The notes under the pieces were generated by a model. The model saw only the letters and a program-made list of their open reading frames with translations. It was not told where the DNA came from and did not search any database. From CAYIVF01 sp964366875 (lineage in GTDB: Bacteria; Patescibacteriota; Minisyncoccia; Minisyncoccales; Staskawiczbacteraceae), in NCBI GenBank assembly GCA_964366875.1, contig CAYIVF010000013.1, forward strand, positions 1-20,313: a DNA stretch of 20,313 bases. Reading direction: 5' to 3'. Positions 7,219-14,312 of the stretch are shown piece by piece (position 1 is the first letter of the stretch; each line of letters starts with the position of its first letter). Made by a program: the position numbers and the translations under genes.

Positions 7219-7560
7219 ATGAAAATTGTTAAAGATAAAATTGAAATTGCGGAATTGAAAGAAATGGCGAAAAAGATGCATGATTTTTTGGTTAAAGCAG
7301 TTGTGGATGTTAAAAAAGAAATTATGGCAGTTGATGCCGGACTACATTCTGACGAACAAGAGTTTTTAATAGAAAATGGTTCAGAGCCAAAAAATCTTTG
7401 GGGGGTAAATATTTGGCCGTATAAAGAGGGTGAAGAATTTATTGAATTTGATTCTATGATAAACATAAAGCCTGCCTTTAACAATCGCACACGCGGGGTT
7501 GATGACGCAACAATTAGAGAGAAAATAATTTTAATTGTGAATAAGCTGGTTAAAAAATGA
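7219..7560 (+). CDS. DUF5674 family protein
   Basis: 113 residues. I recognise the DUF5674 pattern from family memory: KAVVDVKKEIMAVDAGLHSDEQEFLIENGS, then NLWGVNIWP, EFIEFDSMINIKP, and NRTRGVDD near the end. The function is unknown; it looks like a small soluble alpha/beta protein. GGAGGT (7205-7210), inside the last codons of htpX, is 8 bases upstream, one of the few clear SD sites here. That supports coupling to htpX. It overlaps the next gene by four bases. Confidence 0.85.
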   Translation: MKIVKDKIEIAELKEMAKKMHDFLVKAVVDVKKEIMAVDAGLHSDEQEFLIENGSEPKNLWGVNIWPYKEGEEFIEFDSMINIKPAFNNRTRGVDDATIREKIILIVNKLVKK

Positions 7561-7892
7561 CGCGCCTTAATCAAAATCTTACAGAAGAGAGATGGTTCAG
7601 CTCGTCTTTTTTTGAACAAATGGCAAATGTTGGAGCAGAATTTGGTCGAGCTATAAATTGGCGGGAAAAAGACAAAAAAAGAAGCGACGCAGCTTTTGAA
7701 AGAGGGTTGGAGTTGTTAGATTTAACAATTGATGATAAAAAAAATCATATGCATGGGCGCTTGGTAGAACTCTGTCGCTTGAGAGAGGTTTTGATTGATT
7801 ATTTTTTATATGACAATGTTTACGGTTCAAGCGACGAAAAATGGAATAATTATTTTTATGGATTTAATTATGCAGCCAGATTAGGAAAGTAA
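7557..7892 (+). CDS. Conserved small hypothetical protein, coupled to DUF5674
   Basis: 111 residues, helical and soluble in appearance, starting within the stop of the DUF5674 gene (ATGA overlap). Features are RWFSSSFFEQMANVGAEFGRAINW, FERGLELLDLTIDD, LCRLREVLIDYFLYDN and a final YFYGFNYAARL. I recall close relatives as unnamed proteins in Patescibacteria; no function is known to me. The overlap suggests translation linked to DUF5674. It ends six bases before tRNA-Ser, so the tRNA may be processed from the same transcript or have its own promoter. Confidence 0.8.
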   Translation: MTRLNQNLTEERWFSSSFFEQMANVGAEFGRAINWREKDKKRSDAAFERGLELLDLTIDDKKNHMHGRLVELCRLREVLIDYFLYDNVYGSSDEKWNNYFYGFNYAARLGK

Positions 7893-7898
7893 TTTTTT

Positions 7899-7983
7899 GG
7901 AAGGGTGTGTGAGTGGCTTAAACAAACGGCTTGGAAAGCCGTGCCTCGAAAGGGGCTCGTGGGTTCGAATCCCACCCCTTCCG
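7899..7983 (+). tRNA. tRNA-Ser (anticodon GGA)
   Basis: Acceptor arms GGAAGGG (7899-7905) and CCCTTCC (7976-7982) with discriminator G pair perfectly. The anticodon arm is ACGGC-TTGGAAA-GCCGT with GGA at 7933-7935, reading UCC/UCU. A long variable arm follows, as expected of a type II serine tRNA. The T arm is GTGGG-TTCGAAT-CCCAC. The 3' CCA is not encoded (GCACG follows). Confidence 0.95.
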
Positions 7984-8061
7984 CACGATTGAGCGCCCGT
8001 TCGAGAGACCGGGGCGCCTCGAAGAGTTTAAAAACATTTTAAAGTAAGTTAAAATTACAAT

Positions 8062-8733
8062 ATGAAAAACTATAAATATCTCGGTATCATCACGGTTCTC
8101 TATGTTACTTTTCAGCTTATCTCCGACATAACTGCGGGAAAAATTGTACAGCTCGGCATTTTTACAGTTTCCGCAACGGCATTATACTTCCCAATTACAT
8201 ACATATTTGCCGATGTTCTTACGGAGGTTTATGGATATGCAAAAGCACGGAGCGTAGTCTGGCAGGTGCTGCTTGCATCCATAATAGCCGGACTAATTTA
8301 CCAGCTCGTTGTTTGGTTGCCACCAGCTATGGGATTTGACGCAAACGATGCGTATGCACGTGTTCTTGGCTCCGTGCCTCGTATATTGCTTGGCGGCTGG
8401 ATTGCGGTTTGGGTTGGTGGAATATTGAATGATTTCATCCTTGCTAAGATGAAAGTTTGGACTAGAGGAAAATATCTCTGGACCAGAACCATCGGTTCCA
8501 CAATTATTGGTGAGGGAGCTAATACGGTATTGTTTTATGTGATCGCGCTATACGCAATTATTCCCAACAACCTTCTCGTTACATCAATTCTATCGGGCTG
8601 GTTTCTGAAAGTTCTAGTAGAAACAATTTTCACGCCAGTTACTTACTTTGTAGTTAATAAGCTAAAAAAATTGGAGAACGAAGACTACTACGACAAAGAA
8701 ACGGATTTCAACCCCTTTATTCTCAAAAACTGA
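8062..8733 (+). CDS. VUT family queuosine precursor transporter (YhhQ-like)
   Basis: 223 residues, about six membrane helices. The pattern fits the VUT (vitamin uptake transporter, DUF165/YhhQ) family: TAGKIV, then ALYFPITYIFADVLTEVYGY, GGWIAVWVGGILNDFILAKMK, RTIGSTIIGEGANTVLFY, and LVETIFTPVTYFVV. YhhQ-type members import 7-deazaguanine precursors for queuosine in tRNA, which fits salvage in an organism with reduced biosynthesis. No preQ1 riboswitch is visible upstream. Codon choice is unlike neighbouring genes, with more C/G-ending and mixed codons, and the flanks lack clear promoters or terminators. Together with the tRNA-Ser immediately upstream this hints at acquisition, but no attachment-site repeat was found. 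The exact substrate is not shown by sequence. Confidence 0.9.
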   Translation: MKNYKYLGIITVLYVTFQLISDITAGKIVQLGIFTVSATALYFPITYIFADVLTEVYGYAKARSVVWQVLLASIIAGLIYQLVVWLPPAMGFDANDAYARVLGSVPRILLGGWIAVWVGGILNDFILAKMKVWTRGKYLWTRTIGSTIIGEGANTVLFYVIALYAIIPNNLLVTSILSGWFLKVLVETIFTPVTYFVVNKLKKLENEDYYDKETDFNPFILKN

Positions 8734-8890
8734 GATTCGGATAGCGACCGACTCCCATCAAACCATGTTTTGGAAAAGAGCTCAGAAAACCCTTATACTG
8801 CTTGCAAGGGTAAAGTTCTAGACCGATCCTCACCGCCAATTTTCAAAAAAAGTCGAGCATATTTATTTAAAAATTAAAAATAAAAAAATT
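8734..8890. other. Intergenic region before the SIMPL gene
   Basis: No gene. It contains the candidate promoter at 8770-8799 and a weak hairpin ACCCTT/AAGGGT (about 8790-8812) with a long loop and no T tract. The last 40 bases are almost pure A/T, like the leaders of lemA and groES. Confidence 0.5.
8770..8799 (+). promoter_or_regulatory. Candidate promoter of the SIMPL-HIT-dnaG-rpoD unit
   Basis: TTGGAA (8770-8775), an 18-base spacer, and TATACT (8794-8799). Both boxes deviate from consensus. It is the best match in the intergenic space ahead of four closely packed genes. Confidence 0.35.
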
Positions 8891-9643
8891 ATGAATGGAG
8901 AAACAAAGCAGTTAGACCTGTCTAACAAGGTCTACAAATTAGTCGTTGCAGTTATTGTTTTAGTTGCGCTATTCTATTTCGGGCAATTATTTTACAATTT
9001 CCAAACTTTGCCGCAGAATTATCCGCAAGAAATATCGGTTTCAGGCCAGGGGAAAATTTATGCAAAACCAGATGTCGCGGTGCTTGTTTTGGGAGTGGAA
9101 GATAAGGGAGCCAAAATTTCAGACATTGTAAAAGACAACACAGACAAAATGAACAAGATTATTAAAGACGTAAAAGATTCCGGCGTTGACGAAAAAGATA
9201 TACAAACCACTCAATATACTATTACACCTGAGTATAATTGGACGGAAAGAGGAGGTAGAATTTTTGTGGGCTATGTTTTAACTCAGCAGGTTACGGTTAA
9301 AATAAGGGATTTTGAAAAAGTAGGCAGTATCTTAGATAAAGCGACAACAGATGGAGCTAATGCAGTTGGCGATTTGCAGTTTACTATAGATAGTCCTGAA
9401 AAAGTGCAGGCAGAGGCCAGGCAAAAAGCCATAGAACAAGCAAAAGAAAAAGCAAAAACTCTTGCAAGCCAGTCTGGCTTAAAAATAGTGAAACTGATTA
9501 ATGTTTTTGAGGGAGGATATTACCCTCAGCCAATTTATGCAAAAGGAATGGGAGGTGCGGAATCTGTAAGCGCTGTTCCTCAAATCCAGCCAGGCCAGAT
9601 GGAGATTGATTCTACGGTTACCTTAACTTATCGCGTGAGATAA
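8891..9643 (+). CDS. SIMPL domain (DUF541) membrane-anchored protein
   Basis: 250 residues: an N-terminal membrane helix (about 15-36) followed by an extracytoplasmic SIMPL domain (about 45-250). Family marks are ISVSGQGKIYAKPDVAVLVLGVED near the start, KDSGVDEKDIQTTQYTITPEY, GYVLTQQVTVKIRDFEKVGSILDKA, and ARQKAIEQAKEKAKTLASQSGLK. SIMPL/DUF541 proteins are envelope or surface proteins without an established biochemical role. Its stop is one base before the HIT start, so it leads a tight operon into dnaG and rpoD. The leader is AT-rich with no SD. Confidence 0.93.
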   Translation: MNGETKQLDLSNKVYKLVVAVIVLVALFYFGQLFYNFQTLPQNYPQEISVSGQGKIYAKPDVAVLVLGVEDKGAKISDIVKDNTDKMNKIIKDVKDSGVDEKDIQTTQYTITPEYNWTERGGRIFVGYVLTQQVTVKIRDFEKVGSILDKATTDGANAVGDLQFTIDSPEKVQAEARQKAIEQAKEKAKTLASQSGLKIVKLINVFEGGYYPQPIYAKGMGGAESVSAVPQIQPGQMEIDSTVTLTYRVR

Positions 9644-9644
9644 A

Positions 9645-10070
9645 ATGGAAAATTGTATTTTTTGTAAAATCGCAAAAGGCGAAATTGATTCTGCAAAAGT
9701 TTTTGAGAACGAGGATATTTTTGCTTTTTTGGATGTTAACCCTTTAACTAAAGGCCATTGTTTAGTTATTCCTAAAAAACATTTTGAAAATATATTTGAT
9801 ATAGACAAAAATATATTAAAAGAAATTATTGCCACAGCCAAAGACATATCAGAAAAAATGCAAAAATCTTTGGCTGCTTCGGGAGTTAATTTAGCTAATG
9901 CTTCAGGCGAGTCTGCGGAACAGGGAGTTTTTCACTTTCATTTGCATATTATTCCGAGATACGAAAACGATGGTTTAGAAATGAACAAATGGTGGCAATC
10001 GAAAGCGAAAAAAACTAACATTGAAGAATTAAAAAAACTAGCAGGCTTTTATGCAAGATTCACAAATTGA
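9645..10070 (+). CDS. HIT family nucleotide hydrolase (HinT-like)
   Basis: 141 residues, typical of the family. The histidine triad is H97-F-H99-L-H101-IIPR; the last His forms the nucleotidyl intermediate in HinT-type enzymes that cleave nucleoside phosphoramidates or adenylates. The N-terminal C4-IF-C7 pair together with H46 and the triad region matches the zinc-binding HIT subclass. Other marks are FLDVNPLTKGHCLVIPKKH. The 3' end overlaps dnaG by 20 bases, implying translational coupling. The natural substrate cannot be read from sequence. Confidence 0.95.
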   Translation: MENCIFCKIAKGEIDSAKVFENEDIFAFLDVNPLTKGHCLVIPKKHFENIFDIDKNILKEIIATAKDISEKMQKSLAASGVNLANASGESAEQGVFHFHLHIIPRYENDGLEMNKWWQSKAKKTNIEELKKLAGFYARFTN

Positions 10071-11799
10071 AGAAATAAAAAACAGATTAGATGTCGTGGA
10101 TGTGGTGGGTTCTTACATTAAACTCACAAAAACAGGGGCTAATTACAGGGGCGTTTGTCCTTTTCATTCAGAAAAAAAGCCCTCTTTTTTTGTGTCGCCG
10201 GCAAGGCAGATGTGGAAGTGTTTTGGCTGCGGTGCTGGGCATTCCATATTTGACTTTGTAATGAAAATTGAGGGCGTAGAATTCGGAGATGCTTTAAGAA
10301 TTTTAGCCAATAAAGCGGGCATTGAGTTAAAAAGAGAAAATCCTCAATTAAGGACGGAAAGACAAAGATTGTATGAAATATGCGATTTAGCCTGTTCTTT
10401 CTTTGAAAAACAATTGGGAGCCAGCTCCTGGGGAAGCCAAGCAAAAGAGTATCTTTTAAAAAGGGGGATTACAGAAGACAGTATTAAAAAATGGAGACTG
10501 GGTTATTCTCCAGACACTTGGCAAGGATTGTCCGACTTTTTAGTCAGCCGAGGATATACAAGGCAGGAAATTGTCAAAGCTGGCTTAGCTGTAGAGTCAG
10601 AAAAGGGAAAAGACCCCTATGACAGATTCCGGGGCAGAATTATATTTCCTGTTTTTGATTTGAATTCGCAAGCCGTGGGTTTTGGCGCCCGGGTTTTCAA
10701 AGAAAAAAACGAGAAAGATGTGGCAAAATACATAAATACTCCCCAGACCCTGCTTTACGATAAAAGCAATATTCTTTATGGATTGAATAACGCGAAGCTG
10801 TCAATAAGAAAGAAAAATCAATGCGTTTTGACAGAGGGTTACACCGACGCTATAATGGCTCACCAGGCAGGCTTTGATAACACCGTTGCGGCCTCCGGCA
10901 CTGCTTTGACCTTTCAGCACCTGAATATTTTAAAAAGATATTCAGATAATCTGCTTTTAGCTTTTGATATGGATTTGGCAGGAGATTTTGCAACAAAAAG
11001 AGGAATTAATTTGGCAGAATCTCAAGGTTTTAATATTAAAGTAATAGATACTTATTCAAAAGGCGAGGACCCGGCAGATATTATATTTAAAAACCCTTTA
11101 GACTGGGAAAAGTCTATAACCGAGGCAAGGTCTATAATGGACTTTTATTTTGATTCTGCTTTAGCTTCCTTTGATAAAAATACGCCGCAAGGGAAAAAAG
11201 ACATTGGAAAAATAGTTTTGCCAGCCATAAAGCGGCTTCCTAATAAAATTGAACAATCTTACTGGATACAAAAATTATCACAGCAATTGGGAGTTAAAGA
11301 AGAGGTAATTATTGAGGAATTAAAGAATGTAAAGTTTGATAACGTTTACGCGCCCTCATATGCTACCGAGATAAAACCGAAAGAAACAGAAAGCAGGAAT
11401 CTTACATCGGAAGGCAGGAAAAAGCTTTTAGAGGATAAAATTACTTCATTAATTATTAAAGACCCCCAAAACCTTAATTTGATTGAAGAGCCAAGCTATA
11501 ACTTATTTTGCGAAAAGACAAAAAGTTTTATAGAAAAACTTAAAAAAGGAGACGCAGCGCAGGATTTTTTAGACACAGTTTCCCTAAGAGCTGAAGTAGA
11601 GTTTGAGGAGGATGGTTCTGAAGAGATTCAATTGTGTCTTATGCAGTTAAAAGACATAAGCAGGCGAGAAAAGCTCAGTAAAATTTCTGATGACATTAAA
11701 ACAGCAGAACAGGCTCAAGATTCTGAAAAAGTTGGTAATTTAATTAACGAGTTTAATAAAATAAATAAAGAATTTTATGAAGAAAAAAAAGAAAGCTAA
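10051..11799 (+). CDS. dnaG: DNA primase DnaG
   Basis: 582 residues, the standard length. DnaG makes RNA primers for lagging-strand synthesis and is recruited by the DnaB helicase. The N-terminal zinc domain has C36-P-F-H39 and C57-F-G-C60. The TOPRIM core has the catalytic E262-G-Y (TEGYTDAIMAH) and D306-M-D308 metal-binding pair in LLAFDMDLAGDFATKRG. DPYDRFRGRIIFPVFD and GEDPADII are further family blocks. The C-terminal ~150 residues are helical and would be the helicase-interaction region. It overlaps the HIT gene by 20 bases and rpoD by 23 bases. The dnaG-rpoD pair recalls the macromolecular-synthesis operon, without rpsU. Confidence 0.97.
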   Translation: MQDSQIEEIKNRLDVVDVVGSYIKLTKTGANYRGVCPFHSEKKPSFFVSPARQMWKCFGCGAGHSIFDFVMKIEGVEFGDALRILANKAGIELKRENPQLRTERQRLYEICDLACSFFEKQLGASSWGSQAKEYLLKRGITEDSIKKWRLGYSPDTWQGLSDFLVSRGYTRQEIVKAGLAVESEKGKDPYDRFRGRIIFPVFDLNSQAVGFGARVFKEKNEKDVAKYINTPQTLLYDKSNILYGLNNAKLSIRKKNQCVLTEGYTDAIMAHQAGFDNTVAASGTALTFQHLNILKRYSDNLLLAFDMDLAGDFATKRGINLAESQGFNIKVIDTYSKGEDPADIIFKNPLDWEKSITEARSIMDFYFDSALASFDKNTPQGKKDIGKIVLPAIKRLPNKIEQSYWIQKLSQQLGVKEEVIIEELKNVKFDNVYAPSYATEIKPKETESRNLTSEGRKKLLEDKITSLIIKDPQNLNLIEEPSYNLFCEKTKSFIEKLKKGDAAQDFLDTVSLRAEVEFEEDGSEEIQLCLMQLKDISRREKLSKISDDIKTAEQAQDSEKVGNLINEFNKINKEFYEEKKES

Positions 11800-12970
11800 G
11801 GCAAAAAAAGTTAGAAGAAAAAATACAAAAATAAGGGCTAAAAGAAAAACCGCGAAAAGGAGAGTAAAGTCAAAAGCAAAAAAAACCAGGATTGCCAAAA
11901 AATCTGTTATAGATAAAAAACAAATGGAAGCTTTTTTAAAAAAGGGGGAGGAGCGCGGTTTTGTTACGACTTCGGAGATTTTGCATACTTTTCCCAATAT
12001 AGAAAGAGACGTTGAGGGTTTAGAAAAAATCTACGATAACTTCAAAGAAAGAGGCATCCAGATAAAAGAGATGCAGGAGTTTTTAGAAACAAAACCCAAA
12101 AAAGAAAAGAAGGGGAGGAAAGCTCTTTTAGGCAAGATTGACCCGATACAGATGTATCTTAAAGAAATAGGCAAATCCGCCTTTTTGTCGGCTAAAGAAG
12201 AAAAGGAGCTGGCGAAAAGAATAGAGGCCGGAGACGATGACGCAAAAAATAAATTGGCATTAGCCAACCTAAGATTAGTTGTTTCTATCGCTAAAAAATA
12301 CGTTGGCCGCTCTCCTAATCTAACTTTGCTTGATTTAATTCAAGAGGGAAACTTGGGTCTTTTCAAAGCAGTTAAAAAATTTGATTGGAGAAAGGGATAT
12401 AAGTTTTCAACCTATGCTACTTGGTGGATACGACAATCCATTACAAGAGCTTTAGCTGACCAGGCAAGAACTATAAGAATTCCCGTTCACATGATTGAAA
12501 CAATATCCAAATACACAAAGATAAGAAAAAATCTTCTGCAGGAGCTAGGTAGAGAGCCCTTAGCAGAGGAGATTGCAGCTGAAATGGGCCTTGAAGTTGA
12601 TAAGGTTCACCACATAAGGAAAATTGCGCAAAAAGCAGTTTCGTTAGAAACGCCAATTGGAGAAGATAAAGACAAACAAGACAGCGTTTTGGCCGAGTTT
12701 ATAAAAGACGACAAAACCGTAGCGCCAAACACCGAAGCAGCAAGAAAGCTTTTGAAAGAAAGATTAAGAGAAATTTCCAGCGAACTGACCCCGAGGGAGT
12801 TAAAGATTTTAGGCATGAGGTTTGGCTTAGAAGATGGCGTGATGCACACATTAGAGGAAACTGGCGAGGAATTCGGCGTAACTCGTGAAAGAATTCGTCA
12901 GATTCAGGCAAAAGCCTTAGAAAAATTGAGGAAGCACAAAGAACTCAAAAAAGTCAGAGATTACTACTAG
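11777..12970 (+). CDS. rpoD: Principal sigma factor RpoD (sigma70)
   Basis: 397 residues, a compact primary sigma factor that directs RNA polymerase to -35/-10 promoters. Residues 1-45 are almost entirely Lys/Arg/Ala. A short region-1.1-like segment (about 48-105) follows, then region 1.2 (DPIQMYLKEIGKSAFLSAKEE). Region 2 contains ANLRLVVSIAKKY, LLDLIQEGNLGLFKAVKKFD and FSTYATWWIRQSITRA. Region 3 has RIPVHMIETISK. Region 4 has LTPRELKILGMRFGL and VTRERIRQIQAKALEKLRK. All core recognition motifs are intact. The start overlaps dnaG by 23 bases; the 3' end overlaps the convergent small membrane gene by 17 bases, with no terminator between. Confidence 0.97.
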   Translation: MKKKKKAKAKKVRRKNTKIRAKRKTAKRRVKSKAKKTRIAKKSVIDKKQMEAFLKKGEERGFVTTSEILHTFPNIERDVEGLEKIYDNFKERGIQIKEMQEFLETKPKKEKKGRKALLGKIDPIQMYLKEIGKSAFLSAKEEKELAKRIEAGDDDAKNKLALANLRLVVSIAKKYVGRSPNLTLLDLIQEGNLGLFKAVKKFDWRKGYKFSTYATWWIRQSITRALADQARTIRIPVHMIETISKYTKIRKNLLQELGREPLAEEIAAEMGLEVDKVHHIRKIAQKAVSLETPIGEDKDKQDSVLAEFIKDDKTVAPNTEAARKLLKERLREISSELTPRELKILGMRFGLEDGVMHTLEETGEEFGVTRERIRQIQAKALEKLRKHKELKKVRDYY

Positions 12971-13262
12971 GCGTATTGCCGACTAAATAACGGAAAAAAG
13001 ACAAGGCCTGATTAACGTATTTGCCTATTAAATTTATAATGCCATTAAGGTCTATATTCCATGTTTCAAAATTTAAGTATTTTCCCAAAGGGCCGAATAT
13101 CTTAGTAAAATCAATGTTGAAAAAATTTTGCAACACAAAAATTATAATCAGGAAAATTATTATTCCAGTGATGATTCTAATCAGCGGGCTGACAATTAAT
13201 TTTACAAAAAAATATATAACAACAATGATGATAACTATTGGTAGAAGTGATATTAAAGTCAT
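12954..13262 (-). CDS. Small multi-pass membrane protein, hypothetical
   Basis: 102 residues dominated by two to three hydrophobic helices (about 4-24, 26-47 and a weaker one near 80-95). There are few charged residues and no catalytic motif. The composition is consistent with a genuine membrane protein rather than noise, but no family is recognised. It runs tail to tail into rpoD (17-base overlap). It begins 41 bases after the T tract of the structured RNA at 13304-13381, which could therefore act as its leader or attenuator. No SD is visible. Confidence 0.65.
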   Translation of the reverse strand: MTLISLLPIVIIIVVIYFFVKLIVSPLIRIITGIIIFLIIIFVLQNFFNIDFTKIFGPLGKYLNFETWNIDLNGIINLIGKYVNQALSFFRYLVGNTPSSNL

Positions 13263-13303
13263 TATATTATTCTATCATATTTAAAAACTACGAAAAGCGC
13301 CTG

Positions 13304-13381
13304 AAAAAAAGAGGGCATTCCGCGCTCTCTGGCAGAAAACTCACAAGTGAGTCTTCTGCGTAAGATTAGCGGAACGCCCTT
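13304..13381 (-). ncRNA. Structured RNA element ending in a U tract (candidate sRNA or attenuator)
   Basis: On the minus strand an outer stem GGGCGTTCCGC (13379-13369) pairs with GCGGAATGCCC (13323-13313). An inner stem GCAGAAGACTCA (13359-13348) pairs with TGAGTTTTCTGC (13343-13332) around a CUUG loop. Both imperfect positions are G-U pairs when read as minus-strand RNA but A-C mismatches on the plus strand, so the minus strand is the likely RNA. Seven U (13310-13304) follow the outer stem. A candidate promoter ends so that transcription would begin near 13380, at the base of the stem. I do not recognise a known RNA family. Confidence 0.6.
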
Positions 13382-13385
13382 GTCA

Positions 13386-13415
13386 AGTATATGATATATA
13401 ACTCTAAAACAACAA
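13386..13415 (-). promoter_or_regulatory. Candidate promoter for the structured RNA
   Basis: Read on the minus strand: TTGTTG, an 18-base spacer, then TATACT (13391-13386). Predicted transcription start is around 13380, coinciding with the first stem base. The -35 match is weak and overlaps the rbp terminator. Confidence 0.35.
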
Positions 13416-13441
13416 AAAATCCCCGATTAAAGGGATTTTTT
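13413..13441 (-). terminator. Terminator of the RRM protein gene
   Basis: AAAAAATCCC and GGGATTTTTT flank an 8-base loop (about 13415-13441). On the minus strand this follows the rbp stop at 13478 by ~37 bases and ends in a U run. The symmetry would let it work in both directions. Confidence 0.75.
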
Positions 13442-13453
13442 GAAAAAAACATT

Positions 13454-13474
13454 GTCCTTTGATAAACTCAGGAT
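13454..13474. repeat. Dispersed palindromic repeat, CCTTYGAYAARCTCAGG type
   Basis: CCTTTGATAAACTCAGG differs by transitions only from CCTTCGACAAGCTCAGG, a short palindromic repeat seen scattered in many bacterial genomes. It sits between the rbp stop and its terminator. A second relative is at 16505-16523. Confidence 0.5.
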
Positions 13475-13477
13475 TGT

Positions 13478-13801
13478 TTACCAGCGATCTTTGCGGCCGC
13501 CGCCAAATCCTCTGTTGTCGCGGTTGTATCCGCCTGTTCTGGGAGCTCTGGTTTCCATTGGCCTAGCTTCGTTTACGGTGATGGTCCTTCCATCAAGCTC
13601 TTTGCCGTTCAATGTTTCAATAGCTTTTTTGGCTTCTTCGTCAGATGACATTTCCACAAAGCCGAATCCCTTTGAACGGTTAGTCATCTTATCTATGATG
13701 ATTACAGCCGATTCAACTGTTCCCGCTGTTGCAAAAGTATCTTTTAAAGTAGCTTCAGTGGTGTCATAAGACAGTCCACCTACATATAATTTTTTTGCCA
13801 T
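13478..13801 (-). CDS. RRM-domain RNA-binding protein
   Basis: 107 residues: a single RNA recognition motif (about 3-80) and a Gly/Arg/Asn-rich tail. RNP2 is KLYVGGLSY and RNP1 is SKGFGFVEM, with aromatic residues at the RNA-contact positions; EEAKKAIETLNGKELDGRTITV completes the fold. The architecture is like the small cyanobacterial Rbp proteins, several of which are cold induced. A role in RNA chaperoning is likely by family. AAGGA lies about 8 bases ahead of the ATG. The mRNA has a ~105-base leader with two competing hairpins (13826-13867), which could support temperature control; that is inference. Confidence 0.93.
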   Translation of the reverse strand: MAKKLYVGGLSYDTTEATLKDTFATAGTVESAVIIIDKMTNRSKGFGFVEMSSDEEAKKAIETLNGKELDGRTITVNEARPMETRAPRTGGYNRDNRGFGGGRKDRW

Positions 13802-13825
13802 ATTTGTTTCCTTAAATTTTATTAT

Positions 13826-13867
13826 TAGTAAGCCGACCTACTATTTGCATTTCTTCTATAGCTTACT
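13826..13867 (-). promoter_or_regulatory. Competing hairpins in the rbp leader
   Basis: Read on the minus strand, AGTAAGC (13867-13861) can pair perfectly with GCTTACT (13833-13827). The same 3' segment can instead form a local hairpin TAGTAGG-TCGG-CTTACTA (13843-13826). The two folds share bases and are mutually exclusive. They lie just upstream of the SD. Confidence 0.45.
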
Positions 13868-13912
13868 TTTAATAAAAACCAAGAAAGAAACTTGATAGAA
13901 ACTTACTATTAC

Positions 13913-13941
13913 ACATTAACACGAGCTAGTAAAAAATACAA
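13913..13941 (-). promoter_or_regulatory. Promoter of the RRM protein gene
   Basis: On the minus strand TTGTAT (13941-13936), 17-base spacer, TAATGT (13918-13913). It begins immediately after the stop of the upstream 85-aa gene and predicts a leader of about 105 bases. Confidence 0.55.
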
Positions 13942-13943
13942 GG

Positions 13944-14201
13944 TTAAGCTTTAGTGTTAGGATAATTTTTAAATAATTGTTCGTTTTTTTCTTTTTTAAC
14001 CCCTTTTTTCTTTTTCTCCGGCAAAGCAAGAAGCCATGAAATAAGTGGAATTCTGAGTTTATCTATAGACCAAGCATCATTTTTCAAAAGAGGCCTTCTT
14101 TCTTCTTGAAAGCGGTTGAGCAAAGCCAAAGTAGTTTGCAAATTCAATGGTGATAATTTATTATGCTCTATTAAAAATTGTTCTTTGCTGATTAATATCA
14201 T
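13944..14201 (-). CDS. Small basic hypothetical protein
   Basis: 85 residues, soluble, Leu- and Lys-rich. Its last 30 residues are strongly basic (EKKKKGVKKEKNEQ). No motif is recognised. A good promoter (TTGATT-N17-TAATAT, 14235-14207) places transcription start at or within a base or two of the ATG, so the mRNA would be leaderless, and this supports the gene being real. The rbp promoter follows directly after its stop, so the two minus-strand genes are separately driven. A nucleic-acid-binding role would be guesswork from charge alone. Confidence 0.65.
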   Translation of the reverse strand: MILISKEQFLIEHNKLSPLNLQTTLALLNRFQEERRPLLKNDAWSIDKLRIPLISWLLALPEKKKKGVKKEKNEQLFKNYPNTKA

Positions 14202-14206
14202 AACTT

Positions 14207-14235
14207 ATATTACAACAATTTCCACAAAAAATCAA
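14207..14235 (-). promoter_or_regulatory. Promoter predicting a leaderless mRNA
   Basis: Minus strand: TTGATT (14235-14230), 17-base spacer, TAATAT (14212-14207). The ATG at 14201 begins after five more bases, the expected position of transcription start. Confidence 0.6.
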
Positions 14236-14271
14236 CCTCGGCTCGTTATCTGGGGCAGCCTTATTTATAAG

Positions 14272-14280
14272 TTATCCACA
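14272..14280 (+). promoter_or_regulatory. Consensus DnaA-box sequence
   Basis: TTATCCACA is an exact match to the DnaA-box consensus TTATNCACA. A one-mismatch copy, ATTTCCACA, is at 14218-14226. Both lie in a 157-base divergent, AT-rich intergenic region. Two sites alone do not define an origin, and dnaA, dnaN or rpmH are absent from the window. Confidence 0.35.
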
Positions 14281-14312
14281 GGAAGCATAGTCCTTGCATT
14301 TAATAAATGTTG

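Noticed and set aside
7984..8061. preQ1 riboswitch before the queuosine precursor transporter
   Set aside because: Only a GCGCCCG/CGGGGCGC bulged stem was found; no preQ1 aptamer pattern is visible.
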